Origin: Paracoccaceae bacterium | GTDB taxonomy: Bacteria; Pseudomonadota; Alphaproteobacteria; Rhodobacterales; Rhodobacteraceae | Assembly (NCBI GenBank): GCA_007694945.1 | Contig: REER01000075.1 | Coordinates: forward strand, 1-51,165 | Length of the DNA stretch: 51,165 bases | Direction of reading: 5' to 3' | Part shown: positions 18,671 to 27,967 of the stretch, piece by piece | Layout of the letters: each line of letters begins with the position of its first letter | Position numbering within the stretch: position 1 is the stretch's first letter | The notes under the pieces: generated by a model | Databases searched by the model: none | Told to the model about the DNA's origin: nothing | The model's input: only the letters and a program-made list of their open reading frames with translations | Program-made: the position numbers and the translations under genes

Positions 18671-19674
18671 CGCAGATACTCCACCAAGGACAGCCGCGAC
18701 AGCCGTGCCGTGAGCATATACACTGTATCAAGCTGGATCATGGCCTGCTCCAGACGCGTCGCAGTCTCGTATGGGTCGGCCTCGCGCAAGGCGGATAGGG
18801 CGATCGACATCGCGCTTTTCTCTGCAATGGCCCGACTGGTGGCACGGGCATGTTTTTCCTCTTCGATGCCAATCCTGGCCGAAAGGTCTGTCAACGGCAG
18901 ACTTGAATCGGCCAACATCTGGCCTGCTTTTTCCAGAACCTCCTGCTGCGACTGAAGGTCACCCGCGAACACGTCGCGCGACAAGACAGCACCCGTCGCA
19001 AACGCCGAGAGTGTCTTTCGGATAGCCGGCTCCTGCGCGGTTACACCCAGATTGCCGACCACACCTTGCCCCAACTCGAATTGCTCGGGTATGGGCTGAC
19101 CGCCGGAATATCCCGCAGTATCGAAGCCACCGCTAGGCAAGAACCAATCCGAAACATAGTTCGCGAGATCGGTGGCGTTCAAACCAGGCGGAAGACTTGA
19201 AACGAGCGCATCCAGCATCTGCGCGGCACCTGCAAGAGCCGGCTGATGGCTTGCGACACCAGCGAATACCGTGCGACCAGCGACTGAAATGTTCAGCTTG
19301 CCAACAATCTCGGAAAAGCCCTGCGCCATCGCGTCGATAGACACAGGAACTGCGGGCACCAATCCGGACTGCTCAAGCACTATCAGATCCTGAAATCTCT
19401 TTTGGGAAAGTTCCAGCAGATCATGAATGACCGACTGCTGAGCTCCGAGGAAAAGGCTCCCACTCTCTGCGGTGCGCTGGTGCACAGATGCCTGCTCAAC
19501 CGCGCGTTTTAACCCTGACAATCGGGCGAGATCACCGGAAAGATGCCGAGGCTTATCTGCCACTTGGCCTGAAGATAGTTCACCAGAGAGACGGGCTACA
19601 TCCTGTTTGAGCATCCTCCCGGCGCGTCGCAAGACCGAATACCTTGCCATATCTCCGAAGCCTGTCTCAATCAT
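18667..19674 (-). CDS. flgL: Hook-filament junction protein FlgL
   Basis: FlgL is the second hook-associated protein, joining hook and filament. The 335-residue product has flagellin-like helical ends: RRAGRMLKQDVARLSGELSSG and LSGLKRAVEQAS at the N-terminus, and a C-terminal coiled segment ending in DTVYMLTARLSRLSLVEYLR. Sequence divergence is high, as in other Alphaproteobacteria, so the call leans partly on its position after flgK and overlapping flgI. Confidence 0.88.
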   Translation of the reverse strand: MIETGFGDMARYSVLRRAGRMLKQDVARLSGELSSGQVADKPRHLSGDLARLSGLKRAVEQASVHQRTAESGSLFLGAQQSVIHDLLELSQKRFQDLIVLEQSGLVPAVPVSIDAMAQGFSEIVGKLNISVAGRTVFAGVASHQPALAGAAQMLDALVSSLPPGLNATDLANYVSDWFLPSGGFDTAGYSGGQPIPEQFELGQGVVGNLGVTAQEPAIRKTLSAFATGAVLSRDVFAGDLQSQQEVLEKAGQMLADSSLPLTDLSARIGIEEEKHARATSRAIAEKSAMSIALSALREADPYETATRLEQAMIQLDTVYMLTARLSRLSLVEYLR

Positions 19675-19677
19675 TGA

Positions 19678-21123
19678 TCAAATCTCCATCAGATTCCGCA
19701 GCATGGCATCCACGGTTGAGAGGACGCGGGCATTTGCAGCATAGGCTTGTTCAAGCCGTAGCAACTTGCTGAGCTCCGCGTCAGTATCGACACCGCGTGC
19801 GCCCAAAGTGTCTTGAACCGCAGCGAGCCGAGCGTCTGCACTGCTCTGATTTACCTCTGTTGCGAGACGCTTCGCACTGAGACCGGACACCATGTCTGTC
19901 GCATGACCATGCACAGAGCGTGAGACGATGCCCGAAACGCCAAGGGCAAGAGGACGTGTTAGCGCAGCAGCCATGCGTGAGAGTTGCGAATTGTCTGCGA
20001 CAAAGCCTGGTCCCGGAGCGTCAATCCCGGCACGCAACCGCCAGAAATCGCCGCCTTTTTCAGGGTCGACGGCGGCATTCACCACCAGCCGTCCCGCAAT
20101 CCCTGTCAGTGTCGCTGGAACAGTGCTCTCACCCGAAATCGCAAAGAGCCCGAAGGCTCCTGTGGGAAGGGTGGGATCGGCATCGGGTGCCATAAATCTG
20201 GTGACCAGATCTGCAGCAAGTGTGTCAAGTTCATCCTGCGCGCTTGGACCGAGCACATCTCTGATCGCGAATGTAGCACCCAGACGGCCCTCTGCCAAAA
20301 GGGCACTATCTGATGTTACCGTCTTCCCGTTGACCCTGAGTTGCGACAATGCGCCGGTCTGAACCAGATCAGTAGGGCTGATCGAAGTAGTGCGGTCGAA
20401 ACCGAATTCCGCGGCACCTCGGTCGGCAAGAACTGTCCCATCTTGTGCGAGCAGCAGAGAGCGGCCATCCTCGCGCGGGATCTCAGTCACCGGGATGATT
20501 TCGGCAACATCATCGATCAACGCCTGTCGAAGGTCCATCAGAGCCTGTGGAGTGCCACCCAACAGAGTCTGCCGCTGGATTTCACGATTAAGCCGGGCTA
20601 CTTCCTCTAGCGCAGTGTTCAGCGCGGCGACATCACGGGCAATCGAAGCATCAGCAGCATCGCGCTGGTTGAGCAGTGTGGTCTCCAGAAAGTTGAAGTT
20701 CCGGGTGAGATCATTTGCAACATTGGTGATAACCTGCAGGTTGACATCCGACTCCGGGTTCGCAGCCGCCGTAGATAATCCGTCCTCCAGCCGTCCAATC
20801 TGATGAACAAGGCTGCCCTGCTCATCCGGCATGCCAAAGCTGCGCTCGAGTTCGAGCCAGAATTGCGTAAGGCTGCCTTGCTGCGCGGCAGATGATACAG
20901 CATCACGATGCTCGTTCAGAAGGCCCTGATCGATATCTCTGTGCACTCCGACCGCGCGCACGCCATTGCCGGCGCCACCTAGAACCTGCGCAGATTGATC
21001 CAGAGAACGGAGTGCATAGCCCCTTGTCTGGGCGTTCGCGATATTGTCAGCGACAAGTCGCGTGCCACGCGACGCGACATGCAATCCACTAAGCGCTGAA
21101 GAGAAGGAGAGAGAAAGCGACAT
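19678..21123 (-). CDS. flgK: Hook-associated protein 1 FlgK
   Basis: FlgK is the first hook-filament junction protein. The 481-residue product has the rod/hook N-terminal motif LSGLHVASRGTRLVADNIANAQTRGY (in parts) and the C-terminal helix pair LSKLLRLEQAYAANARVLSTVDAMLRNLMEI that packs in the axial tube. It lies 24 bp after flgE and three bases before flgL, all in one direction. Confidence 0.95.
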   Translation of the reverse strand: MSLSLSFSSALSGLHVASRGTRLVADNIANAQTRGYALRSLDQSAQVLGGAGNGVRAVGVHRDIDQGLLNEHRDAVSSAAQQGSLTQFWLELERSFGMPDEQGSLVHQIGRLEDGLSTAAANPESDVNLQVITNVANDLTRNFNFLETTLLNQRDAADASIARDVAALNTALEEVARLNREIQRQTLLGGTPQALMDLRQALIDDVAEIIPVTEIPREDGRSLLLAQDGTVLADRGAAEFGFDRTTSISPTDLVQTGALSQLRVNGKTVTSDSALLAEGRLGATFAIRDVLGPSAQDELDTLAADLVTRFMAPDADPTLPTGAFGLFAISGESTVPATLTGIAGRLVVNAAVDPEKGGDFWRLRAGIDAPGPGFVADNSQLSRMAAALTRPLALGVSGIVSRSVHGHATDMVSGLSAKRLATEVNQSSADARLAAVQDTLGARGVDTDAELSKLLRLEQAYAANARVLSTVDAMLRNLMEI

Positions 21124-21147
21124 GGGTCATCCCGACATGTAGAGCAT

Positions 21148-22434
21148 TCAGCGTTTGATATTCGTCGTTTCCTGCAGCATTTCATCCACTGTCTGGATGA
21201 CCTTGGCATTCGAGGAATATGCACGCTGGGTCTGGATCAGGCTCGTCAGCTCTGCGGCGATGTCGGTGGCGGATTCCTGGAGGGCGAAGCCTACAAAATC
21301 TCCGACAGGGCCGGTTCCAGCGTCCCAAAGATAAAACGAGCCACTATCGCGCGACACCCGGAAAGCCTGACTGTCGAGAGCTGTCAGCCCATTCGGGTTG
21401 GGCACATCGACAATCGGAATGCGATACAGGGTTCTACGAAAACCTTGATCGTAAACGGCCTCGAGGTTCCCGCTGGCATCGATGATGAGGCCGATGAGAT
21501 TCCCGGCGCCGACGCCATCCTGTTGGACACCCGCGCCGGAGAAAGTCACGCCGCGCTGGACGATGCCAACACCAACACCGATCTCACCTAGCGAAAGCTC
21601 GATATCCTGCCCACCAATGTTAATGGTGACCACCTTGTTATCGCTGGTTGCATCAGGATCCGGAGACACCGACAGCAATGTGCCGGCCGTTCCGGGCGCA
21701 TCATCAAATACAAGCGTGTAGCTACCCAAGGCATCGCCAGTATCGGCGTGGACAAGGCTCATCTCCCATGTGTTCAATGCAACCGGAGTGAACTCGACAT
21801 CGATCGTGTTGGACAATCCGAGGGTGGTGAAGAACTCGACTGAGAGGAACGACGTATCTCCGGACGCGGTTGGCAAGGTTGCCGAGGCGGGGAGATTTAC
21901 ACCGAGGTCAATCCGGGTTGTCGCAGAGAACGCCTGTTGATTGGTGTCAATTCTGACTGGCCGAAGGCCCGAATTGCTATCCCGCGGAAAGGGTGGAATG
22001 GTGCCATCCTGCGAAGCAGGTACGCCAAGCAAGGTATAGCCGGCGGCATCGCGGAGATAACCGTTGGCATCCATACGAAAGGAGCCGGTCGTTGTGAGCA
22101 ACATCGGCGCGGTGCCATCCTGCAAGGTCGCGCCGATTTCGGTTGTCACCGGCAGAAAACCGCGACCGGACAATGCGATATCCGTCGCATTGTCCGTTCC
22201 GACCAGCCCACCGCCCTGATCCACGATGCGCTGGCTTGTGGTCCTGACGCCGCCCGCAGAATAATTCGCCTGCCCCGCCATTCCTGACCCGACAACCATG
22301 GAGTGAAAACTGGTCTGCGACCGGCGATAGCCATAGGTCGCCGAATTCGAGATGTTGTCAGAGATGGTCGCAAGTCGGTTGGCATTGGCCCGCAGCCCTG
22401 CCACACCCGCATTCATAGACGACGAAATACTCAT
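21148..22434 (-). CDS. flgE: Flagellar hook protein FlgE
   Basis: FlgE polymerises into the hook. The 428-residue product starts MSISSSMNAGVAGLRANANR with the axial motif ATISDNISNSATYGYRRSQT. Central hook domains follow, and the C-terminal rod domain ESATDIAAELTSLIQTQRAYSSNAKVIQTVDEML closes it. A CtrA-like site (TTAT-N7-TTAAC on the minus strand) lies about 53 bases upstream of the ATG, in the gap to motB, so it may have its own promoter. Confidence 0.96.
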   Translation of the reverse strand: MSISSSMNAGVAGLRANANRLATISDNISNSATYGYRRSQTSFHSMVVGSGMAGQANYSAGGVRTTSQRIVDQGGGLVGTDNATDIALSGRGFLPVTTEIGATLQDGTAPMLLTTTGSFRMDANGYLRDAAGYTLLGVPASQDGTIPPFPRDSNSGLRPVRIDTNQQAFSATTRIDLGVNLPASATLPTASGDTSFLSVEFFTTLGLSNTIDVEFTPVALNTWEMSLVHADTGDALGSYTLVFDDAPGTAGTLLSVSPDPDATSDNKVVTINIGGQDIELSLGEIGVGVGIVQRGVTFSGAGVQQDGVGAGNLIGLIIDASGNLEAVYDQGFRRTLYRIPIVDVPNPNGLTALDSQAFRVSRDSGSFYLWDAGTGPVGDFVGFALQESATDIAAELTSLIQTQRAYSSNAKVIQTVDEMLQETTNIKR

Positions 22435-22486
22435 GTCAGATCCATTCCACTACTGATTCTCTTGCGCAAACCTTGCGCCCGCTTTG

Positions 22487-22501
22487 TTAAGATCCACATA
22501 A
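22487..22501 (-). promoter_or_regulatory. Degenerate CtrA-like box before flgE
   Basis: On the minus strand TTAT-N7-TTAAC lies in the motB-flgE gap, one base off TTAA-N7-TTAA. It ends about 53 bases before the flgE ATG. CtrA controls flagellar genes in several Rhodobacterales, which makes the match plausible; one mismatch and the short motif keep confidence low. Confidence 0.3.
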
Positions 22502-22512
22502 TGAGCGCGAAC

Positions 22513-23301
22513 TCACTGGGCGATATCACTGCGCAGCAAGACCAATTCGACTCGCGAATTGCGTGCAGCCGTGGGTCTGGGGTCGACCGGGGAACGATCA
22601 GCATGGCCTGTCACCCGCCGAAAACGCGCATCGGGTAACCCGTCCTCCATCAGCATGACGTGGACTGCCTGCGCCCGACTGACGGTTAGCGGCCAAACCT
22701 CATTGTCGAGTATCACCGCGGGGAGACTTCGGGTATGCGCACCGATGGCAATCTGATTGGTCACGGTTGCGAAGACCTCGGCGATGACCGAAGTCAGCAA
22801 CCGCAATACAGGGCGAGCCTCGGCTGTCTGTCGGTCGAACAGCGTCGCATCTTCAAGGTCGAACAATTCGACAACCAGACCTTCGTCAGTCATCCGAATT
22901 GCAACATGATTGAACGCGTCAGACAATGCGGCGTCCTGAGCCGCGATGGTTTCGAGTACCCCTACCAGACTTTCCAACGCGGATGCCTCCGAAAGGGATC
23001 GTTCACGCGTTGCAATTACGTCGGTCAGTGAAGCTTCCTGCGACAGTGACATGCCACCCATGACCCCATCGGAACCCGAGGAATGGCTTTCAATCGCGTA
23101 GGTCTCGGAGAAATAGTCCGCGATGCCCTGCCGCTTGTCATCTGTCACAGAGCCGAGAAGCCAGAGCATCAGGAAGAAAGCCATCATCGCGGTCACGAAA
23201 TCAGCATAAGCAACCTTCCAGGCACCCCCGTGATGCCCACAATCTGCATTTTTCTTTTTGCGCTTGATGATAACCGGCCTGACATTGTCAGAACGTTGCA
23301 T
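22513..23301 (-). CDS. motB: Flagellar motor stator protein MotB
   Basis: MotB is the peptidoglycan-anchored half of the proton-driven stator. The 262-residue product has a basic N-terminus (VIIKRKKK), a single transmembrane helix (VAYADFVTAMMAFFLMLWLL) carrying the proton-binding Asp34, and a C-terminal OmpA-like peptidoglycan-binding domain (VTGHADRSPVDPRPTAARNSRVELVLL). Its partner motA is not in this window. It heads the leftward flagellar block and is divergent from a lytic transglycosylase gene. Confidence 0.95.
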   Translation of the reverse strand: MQRSDNVRPVIIKRKKKNADCGHHGGAWKVAYADFVTAMMAFFLMLWLLGSVTDDKRQGIADYFSETYAIESHSSGSDGVMGGMSLSQEASLTDVIATRERSLSEASALESLVGVLETIAAQDAALSDAFNHVAIRMTDEGLVVELFDLEDATLFDRQTAEARPVLRLLTSVIAEVFATVTNQIAIGAHTRSLPAVILDNEVWPLTVSRAQAVHVMLMEDGLPDARFRRVTGHADRSPVDPRPTAARNSRVELVLLRSDIAQ

Positions 23302-23497
23302 GACCCACCCATATTTTCACCCGAAGTCATGGTAGCACCCATGTCTGAACGAGCGGTTAATCCAGCAGCTCTGCGCCAACATGGTCACAATCGCTTCAGC
23401 GTAGCCTTCAGGTTCGGATCGAATGCCGGAATCCATTCCCAAGGGGATTACATGCCGCGCCAATTCCGGTATGATAAAGGAAAAAACTGAGGACATC

Positions 23498-24088
23498 ATG
23501 AGCAGATTCCTTTTCGCATTATTGCTGCTTGCCCTGCTGGCAGGTTGTGGCTCGCGTTCGCCAAGCTTCACCGCGCCCCGCAATCTGGAAAATGCCTGCC
23601 AGTTGGAGCGCGAGCGGCCGCAATACTTCGCCGCGATGCGTGCTACCGAGCGGCGCTGGGGCACTCCGCTGCCCGTTCAGGCAGCGATCATCCATGCTGA
23701 AAGCCGGTTCATCGGCGATGCGCGCACCCCGCTGCGCTACACGCTTGGGGTCATCCCGATGGGACGGCAATCTTCTGCGTTGGGCTATTCTCAAGCGCTG
23801 GATGGCACATGGGACGAATATGTTCAGGAGGTTGGCAGCCGCCGGTCATCCCGCACCAATATCCGGGACGCGACCGATTTCATCGGCTGGTACACCAACA
23901 AGACGCGCGAGCGGAACAATATTCCGCTGAGCGATGCGCGCAACCAGTATCTGGCCTATCACGAAGGTCATGCAGGGTTTCGGCGCGGATCTTATAATTC
24001 CAAGCCCTGGCTTCTGGGCGTTGCCGACCGGGTGGCTGCGCGCGCGGCAATGTATGACGAGCAGTTGCGGGCCTGTCGGCGGCGCTAG
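23498..24088 (+). CDS. Lytic transglycosylase (SLT-type) lipoprotein
   Basis: The 196-residue product has a lipobox (LLALLAGC, lipidated Cys17), so it is probably anchored in the outer membrane. It carries a compact lysozyme-like SLT domain: IIHAESRF with catalytic Glu68, then ALGYSQALDGTWDEY and ARNQYLAYHEGHAGFRRGSY. It should cleave peptidoglycan glycan strands. The ATG at 23498 was chosen over an upstream in-frame ATG because it begins the lipoprotein signal and follows TGAGGA. It is divergent from motB and converges on paaZ with three bases between stops. Confidence 0.88.
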   Translation: MSRFLFALLLLALLAGCGSRSPSFTAPRNLENACQLERERPQYFAAMRATERRWGTPLPVQAAIIHAESRFIGDARTPLRYTLGVIPMGRQSSALGYSQALDGTWDEYVQEVGSRRSSRTNIRDATDFIGWYTNKTRERNNIPLSDARNQYLAYHEGHAGFRRGSYNSKPWLLGVADRVAARAAMYDEQLRACRRR

Positions 24089-24091
24089 CGC

Positions 24092-26143
24092 TTACGGCGC
24101 CAAGGTTTTCGCGACCATCGTCAAGACATCATACAGTGCGACGAGCTCACCCTTATGGTTGCGGACCTGACAATCCCAACGCACCTCACCATAGTCGCCG
24201 TCTGCACGCGGGTTGATCTCCTTGCAGGTCAGGGTCACTTGCAGGGTGTCTCCCGGATAGACCGGGGTCAGGAAGCGCAGATTGTCGATGCCATAATTTG
24301 CCAGCACGGGGCCGGGATCGGGCTGCACAAAGAGCCCTGCAGCGAAGGACACGATCAGATAGCCATGCGCCACGCGCCCGTCAAAGAACGGATTGGCGCG
24401 GGCGGCCCCCTCGTCCATATGCGCATAGAACGTGTCGCCGGTGAATTCGGCAAAATGCTCGATATCGGCGAGGGTTATCTCGCGCGCAGCGGTCACAAGC
24501 TGGTCGCCGATGTGCAGTTCAGCCAGTGACTTGCGGAACGGATGGATGTCGCGGCGCGCCTCTGCACCATCCAGCCAGCGGCCTGTGACAGCGCCAAGGA
24601 GGCGCGGTGCGCCCTGAACGGCCGTGCGCTGCATGTAATGATGCAGCCCGCGCATCCCGCCCAGCTCCTCGCCCCCGCCCGCACGCCCCGGGCCACCGTG
24701 CACAAGCATCGGCAGCGGCGAGCCGTGACCAGTGGCGGTTTTCGCACTGTCGCGATTGCCGATCATCACGCGGCCATGGAAGGGGGCGAGACCAAGGACC
24801 ACTTCTTCGGCGACTTCGGGCGCGTGGGTGAAAAGCGACGAGACAAGCGAGCCCTTGCCCTTGGCTGCGAGTTCGGTGACTTCACCCAGATGGTCATAGG
24901 GCAAAAGCGTGGCAACCGGACCGAAAGCCTCAACCGCGTGAATGGCCTCTGCGCGCATTGGCTGGTCAGCATAGAGCAGAACAGGGTTGAGGAACGCGCC
25001 CTTTTCGGCGTCACCTGTCGCCACGCGCACGGTGTCAGGGTCGCCCCCAACGATTTCGGCCTCGCTTGCAAGCTGCTCGATAGCAGCGCGCACATCGGCG
25101 CGCTGGTCCAGACTTGCGAGCGCGCCCATGCGGGTAGACGGGTCCGCGGGCAGGCCGACAGCGACCTCGGCGAGTTTCGCAGCGAGCGCGTCGCGCACAG
25201 CCCCGGCCTGCGCGCGGGGAATGATTACGCGACGGATCGCCGTGCATTTCTGCCCGGCTTTCGCGGTCATCTCGCGCGTGACTTCTCGGATGAAGAGGTC
25301 AAACTCAGGGCTCTCCGGAGTCGCATCAGGGCCAAGAATGCAGGCATTGAGACTATCGGCCTCCATCGTGAAACGCGTGCTCTCGCGAATAATCGCGGGA
25401 TGGGCGCGCAGCTTTTGGCCCGTGCTGGCAGAGCCGGTGAAGGTCACGACATCCTGCCCGGTCACATGATCCAGAAGATCGCCCACCCCGCCGCAGATCA
25501 GTTGCAGCGATCCCTCGGGCAGAAGCCCCGTCGCGATGATCCGGCGTACCATCAGTTCGGTCAGATACGCCGTCTGGCTGGCCGGTTTCACGATCGCAGG
25601 CATGCCCGCGAGCAGATTGGGCGCGAGTTTCTCGAGCATCCCCCAGATGGGGAAGTTGAAAGCGTTGATATGCACCGCGACCCCGCGTAGCGGCGTCAGG
25701 ATATGCTGCGCCGAGAAGGTGGAATCCTTCGAGAGCGGCTCGACCCCGCCATCGGTCAGCACCCGCGTGTTGGGCAATTCGCGACGTGCTTTCGAGGCGT
25801 AGTTCAGCAGCGTGCCGATGCCACCCTCAATGTCGACCCAACCATCCTTGCGCGTGGCCCCGGTGGCCAGCGAGAGCGCATGGAAATCGTCCTTCTGTTC
25901 CATGAGCTTGAGGCCCAAGGCCTTGAGCATCAGCGCGCGCTCATGCACGGTCATGGCGCGCAACGTGGCACCTGCATCGCGCCCATGGGCCAAAGCCTCG
26001 GCGAAATCGAGGCCCGTGGAGTCAATCTCTGCCACCAGATCACCCGTGGCCGCGTCGTGAAGCGGTTTTGCCGTCCCCTTCCCCTTGCGCCACTCACCAC
26101 AGAGATAGCTTTCGAGCGCCCGCGGCTGCCATCCGTCAAGCAT
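24092..26143 (-). CDS. paaZ: Bifunctional oxepin-CoA hydrolase / 3-oxo-5,6-dehydrosuberyl-CoA semialdehyde dehydrogenase PaaZ
   Basis: PaaZ opens the oxepin-CoA ring and oxidises the resulting aldehyde. The 683-residue product keeps both domains. The aldehyde dehydrogenase part (about 1-525) has catalytic Cys300 in AGQKCTA and general base Glu261 in FTMEADSLNA. The MaoC-type hydratase part (about 545-683) has FAEFTGDTFYAHMDEGAA and FFDGRVAHGYLI. The ATG overlaps the preceding gene by eight bases, and GGGGTG precedes it. It is the last gene of the paa operon. Confidence 0.97.
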   Translation of the reverse strand: MLDGWQPRALESYLCGEWRKGKGTAKPLHDAATGDLVAEIDSTGLDFAEALAHGRDAGATLRAMTVHERALMLKALGLKLMEQKDDFHALSLATGATRKDGWVDIEGGIGTLLNYASKARRELPNTRVLTDGGVEPLSKDSTFSAQHILTPLRGVAVHINAFNFPIWGMLEKLAPNLLAGMPAIVKPASQTAYLTELMVRRIIATGLLPEGSLQLICGGVGDLLDHVTGQDVVTFTGSASTGQKLRAHPAIIRESTRFTMEADSLNACILGPDATPESPEFDLFIREVTREMTAKAGQKCTAIRRVIIPRAQAGAVRDALAAKLAEVAVGLPADPSTRMGALASLDQRADVRAAIEQLASEAEIVGGDPDTVRVATGDAEKGAFLNPVLLYADQPMRAEAIHAVEAFGPVATLLPYDHLGEVTELAAKGKGSLVSSLFTHAPEVAEEVVLGLAPFHGRVMIGNRDSAKTATGHGSPLPMLVHGGPGRAGGGEELGGMRGLHHYMQRTAVQGAPRLLGAVTGRWLDGAEARRDIHPFRKSLAELHIGDQLVTAAREITLADIEHFAEFTGDTFYAHMDEGAARANPFFDGRVAHGYLIVSFAAGLFVQPDPGPVLANYGIDNLRFLTPVYPGDTLQVTLTCKEINPRADGDYGEVRWDCQVRNHKGELVALYDVLTMVAKTLAP

Positions 26144-26897
26144 TGGTTTTCACCCCGCATTCGGACAATTGGGCCGCCACGGTCGCCTCCCACTCGGCGA
26201 GCATCTCGGCATTGGAGCGGTGCCGAAGCCCAAGCGCCTTTAAGCGTTCGAAACGCTCCGAGTCCTTCGCACCAAAGCCCAGCGCCACGCGCGGATACCA
26301 GTACACCAATGAATCGTAGACATGATCGGGTGCGTCATGCGCCAGCGTCAGAAGCCCGGCCCTCCCAAGCTCTGCATGGCGCGCCTCTCGCGGCAGGATC
26401 GAGCGGAAGCACTCGGCCAGTGGCTGATACGACACCTGCGAAAACTCGCGCAGCTGAATCACGGCGGCAGCCCCCTGCAAGACATTCATCACAACAGAAT
26501 CCACCCAGCCGGTCAGCGGGTAATGAAACACCGCCAACCGCATGTCGCCCCCTTGCCGCACGGCACCGATATCAGCCTCGCGCGGTAACCGTGCGGCCCA
26601 TGGGTGCGTGCCCACATAGCGCGACACATCCGCACCGAACTCGGCCATGATCTTGAGCACGCGTTCGGCGTGGTCGGCCTTTTCAAGCACAATGCGCGCC
26701 GCAGCAATCCGCGAGGTGATACCTGGCGCGTCGTTGATCACATCGGCAAAGCCCGCCGAACCGGCCATTTCACTGTCGATGAACGAGGCCATCATGCGCA
26801 GCAACTCACCCCGGTAGCGCGGAGGCACATTGCCGGGCGAAGTCAGCCGTCCGCCCTGCGCCAGATAGTCTTCGATGGCCATGGTCTCATTCGTCAT
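26136..26897 (-). CDS. PaaA/PaaC-like ferritin-fold protein, extra paralogue in the paa operon
   Basis: The 253-residue product resembles the Paa epoxidase subunits PaaA and PaaC (ferritin-like four-helix bundle). Candidate iron-ligand motifs are EKADH (Glu72, His76) and EARH (Glu171, His174). Its role is unknown to me: an accessory or regulatory subunit, or a monooxygenase for another CoA thioester, are both possible. It overlaps paaE by 11 bases and paaZ by eight, so it is firmly inside the operon. The ATG at 26882 is an alternative start with a TGAG five bases upstream, which would leave a 4-bp gap after paaE. Confidence 0.8.
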   Translation of the reverse strand: MTNETMAIEDYLAQGGRLTSPGNVPPRYRGELLRMMASFIDSEMAGSAGFADVINDAPGITSRIAAARIVLEKADHAERVLKIMAEFGADVSRYVGTHPWAARLPREADIGAVRQGGDMRLAVFHYPLTGWVDSVVMNVLQGAAAVIQLREFSQVSYQPLAECFRSILPREARHAELGRAGLLTLAHDAPDHVYDSLVYWYPRVALGFGAKDSERFERLKALGLRHRSNAEMLAEWEATVAAQLSECGVKTNA

Positions 26898-27957
26898 AGC
26901 TGATCACCAATTTGTCGGAGAGGGGCAGGCATTGGCAGGTCAGCACATAGCCCTGCCTTACCTCGTAATCCTCGAGCGCGTGGTTGACGGCCATCTCGGC
27001 CTCGCCCTCGATCACCTTGGCGCGACAGGTCGAGCAGACCCCGGCCTTGCAGGCGAAGGGCGCATCGAGCGAAGCGCCCAGCGCAGCATCGAGCACCGAG
27101 GTGCCATCCAGCGGCAGGTCCAGATTGCGCGTCGTGCCATCCAGCGTGACCGTAAGCGCGCAGGACTTGCCCTGCGCCGCCTGCACCTGTGCGCGCGCTG
27201 ACTGCTTGAGCCGCCCCGGCTGGTTCGAGGCGAACAGCTCGAACTTGATCTGACTGTCCTCCAGCCCATGATCACGCAAGGCAGCCGCAATGGTCAGCAT
27301 CATCGGCTCGGGCCCGCAGATGAAAGCTGTATCTACAGATTTCGGATCAACCCAATGCGTGAATAACGCCGCCATCTTCTCGGCATCCACACGGCCGGTA
27401 AACAGCTCAATCTCCTGTGCATCCCGCTCCAGCACATGCAGCACCGACAGCCGCCCCAGATAGAGGTTCTTCAGATCCTCCAACTCCTCGCGGAACATGA
27501 TCGAACTGATCTGACGGTTGGCATAAATGAGCGTGAAGCGGCTTTTCGGCTCGCGCGCCAGCACAGTGCGGATGATCGACAGCACCGGCGTGATCCCCGA
27601 TCCGCCCGCGAAGCCCAGATAATGCCGCGCCTCATCTGGGGCGAGCGGCACATGGAAATTCCCCGCAGGCGGCATCGCCTCCAGCATATCGCCAGGCGCG
27701 AGATTCTCATTCGCCCAAGTCGAAAACGCACCCCCATCGACCCGTTTGATCCCCACGCGCAGATTGCCGTCATCGAGGCCCGAGCAAATGGAATAAGAAC
27801 GCCGGATCTCCTGCCCATCAAAATCGCGGCGGAAGGTCAGATACTGGCCCTGAATGAAGCGGAACGCCTCGGCCTCGGGTGCCTGCAGGGTGACGATGAC
27901 CGAATCGCGCGTGTCATGCAGCACATCGGTAACTTTCAAAGGGTGAAACCGGCTCAT
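26887..27957 (-). CDS. paaE: 1,2-phenylacetyl-CoA epoxidase reductase PaaE
   Basis: PaaE passes electrons from NADPH to the PaaABC oxygenase. The 356-residue product has an FAD domain (RRSYSICSG), an NAD(P) domain (GFAGGSGITPVLSIIRTVL, CGPEPMM) and a C-terminal plant-type 2Fe-2S ferredoxin domain (CKAGVCSTC, with the fourth Cys in YVLTCQCLP). GAGGG lies seven bases before the ATG. It follows paaD by 10 bp. Confidence 0.97.
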   Translation of the reverse strand: MSRFHPLKVTDVLHDTRDSVIVTLQAPEAEAFRFIQGQYLTFRRDFDGQEIRRSYSICSGLDDGNLRVGIKRVDGGAFSTWANENLAPGDMLEAMPPAGNFHVPLAPDEARHYLGFAGGSGITPVLSIIRTVLAREPKSRFTLIYANRQISSIMFREELEDLKNLYLGRLSVLHVLERDAQEIELFTGRVDAEKMAALFTHWVDPKSVDTAFICGPEPMMLTIAAALRDHGLEDSQIKFELFASNQPGRLKQSARAQVQAAQGKSCALTVTLDGTTRNLDLPLDGTSVLDAALGASLDAPFACKAGVCSTCRAKVIEGEAEMAVNHALEDYEVRQGYVLTCQCLPLSDKLVISYDE

Positions 27958-27967
27958 CTCGTGGCCC

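Noticed and set aside
22461-22478. Tandem CTTGCGC copies before flgE as a regulatory repeat
   Set aside because: Two 7-base copies 11 bases apart are within chance for this composition, and no further copy supports a site.
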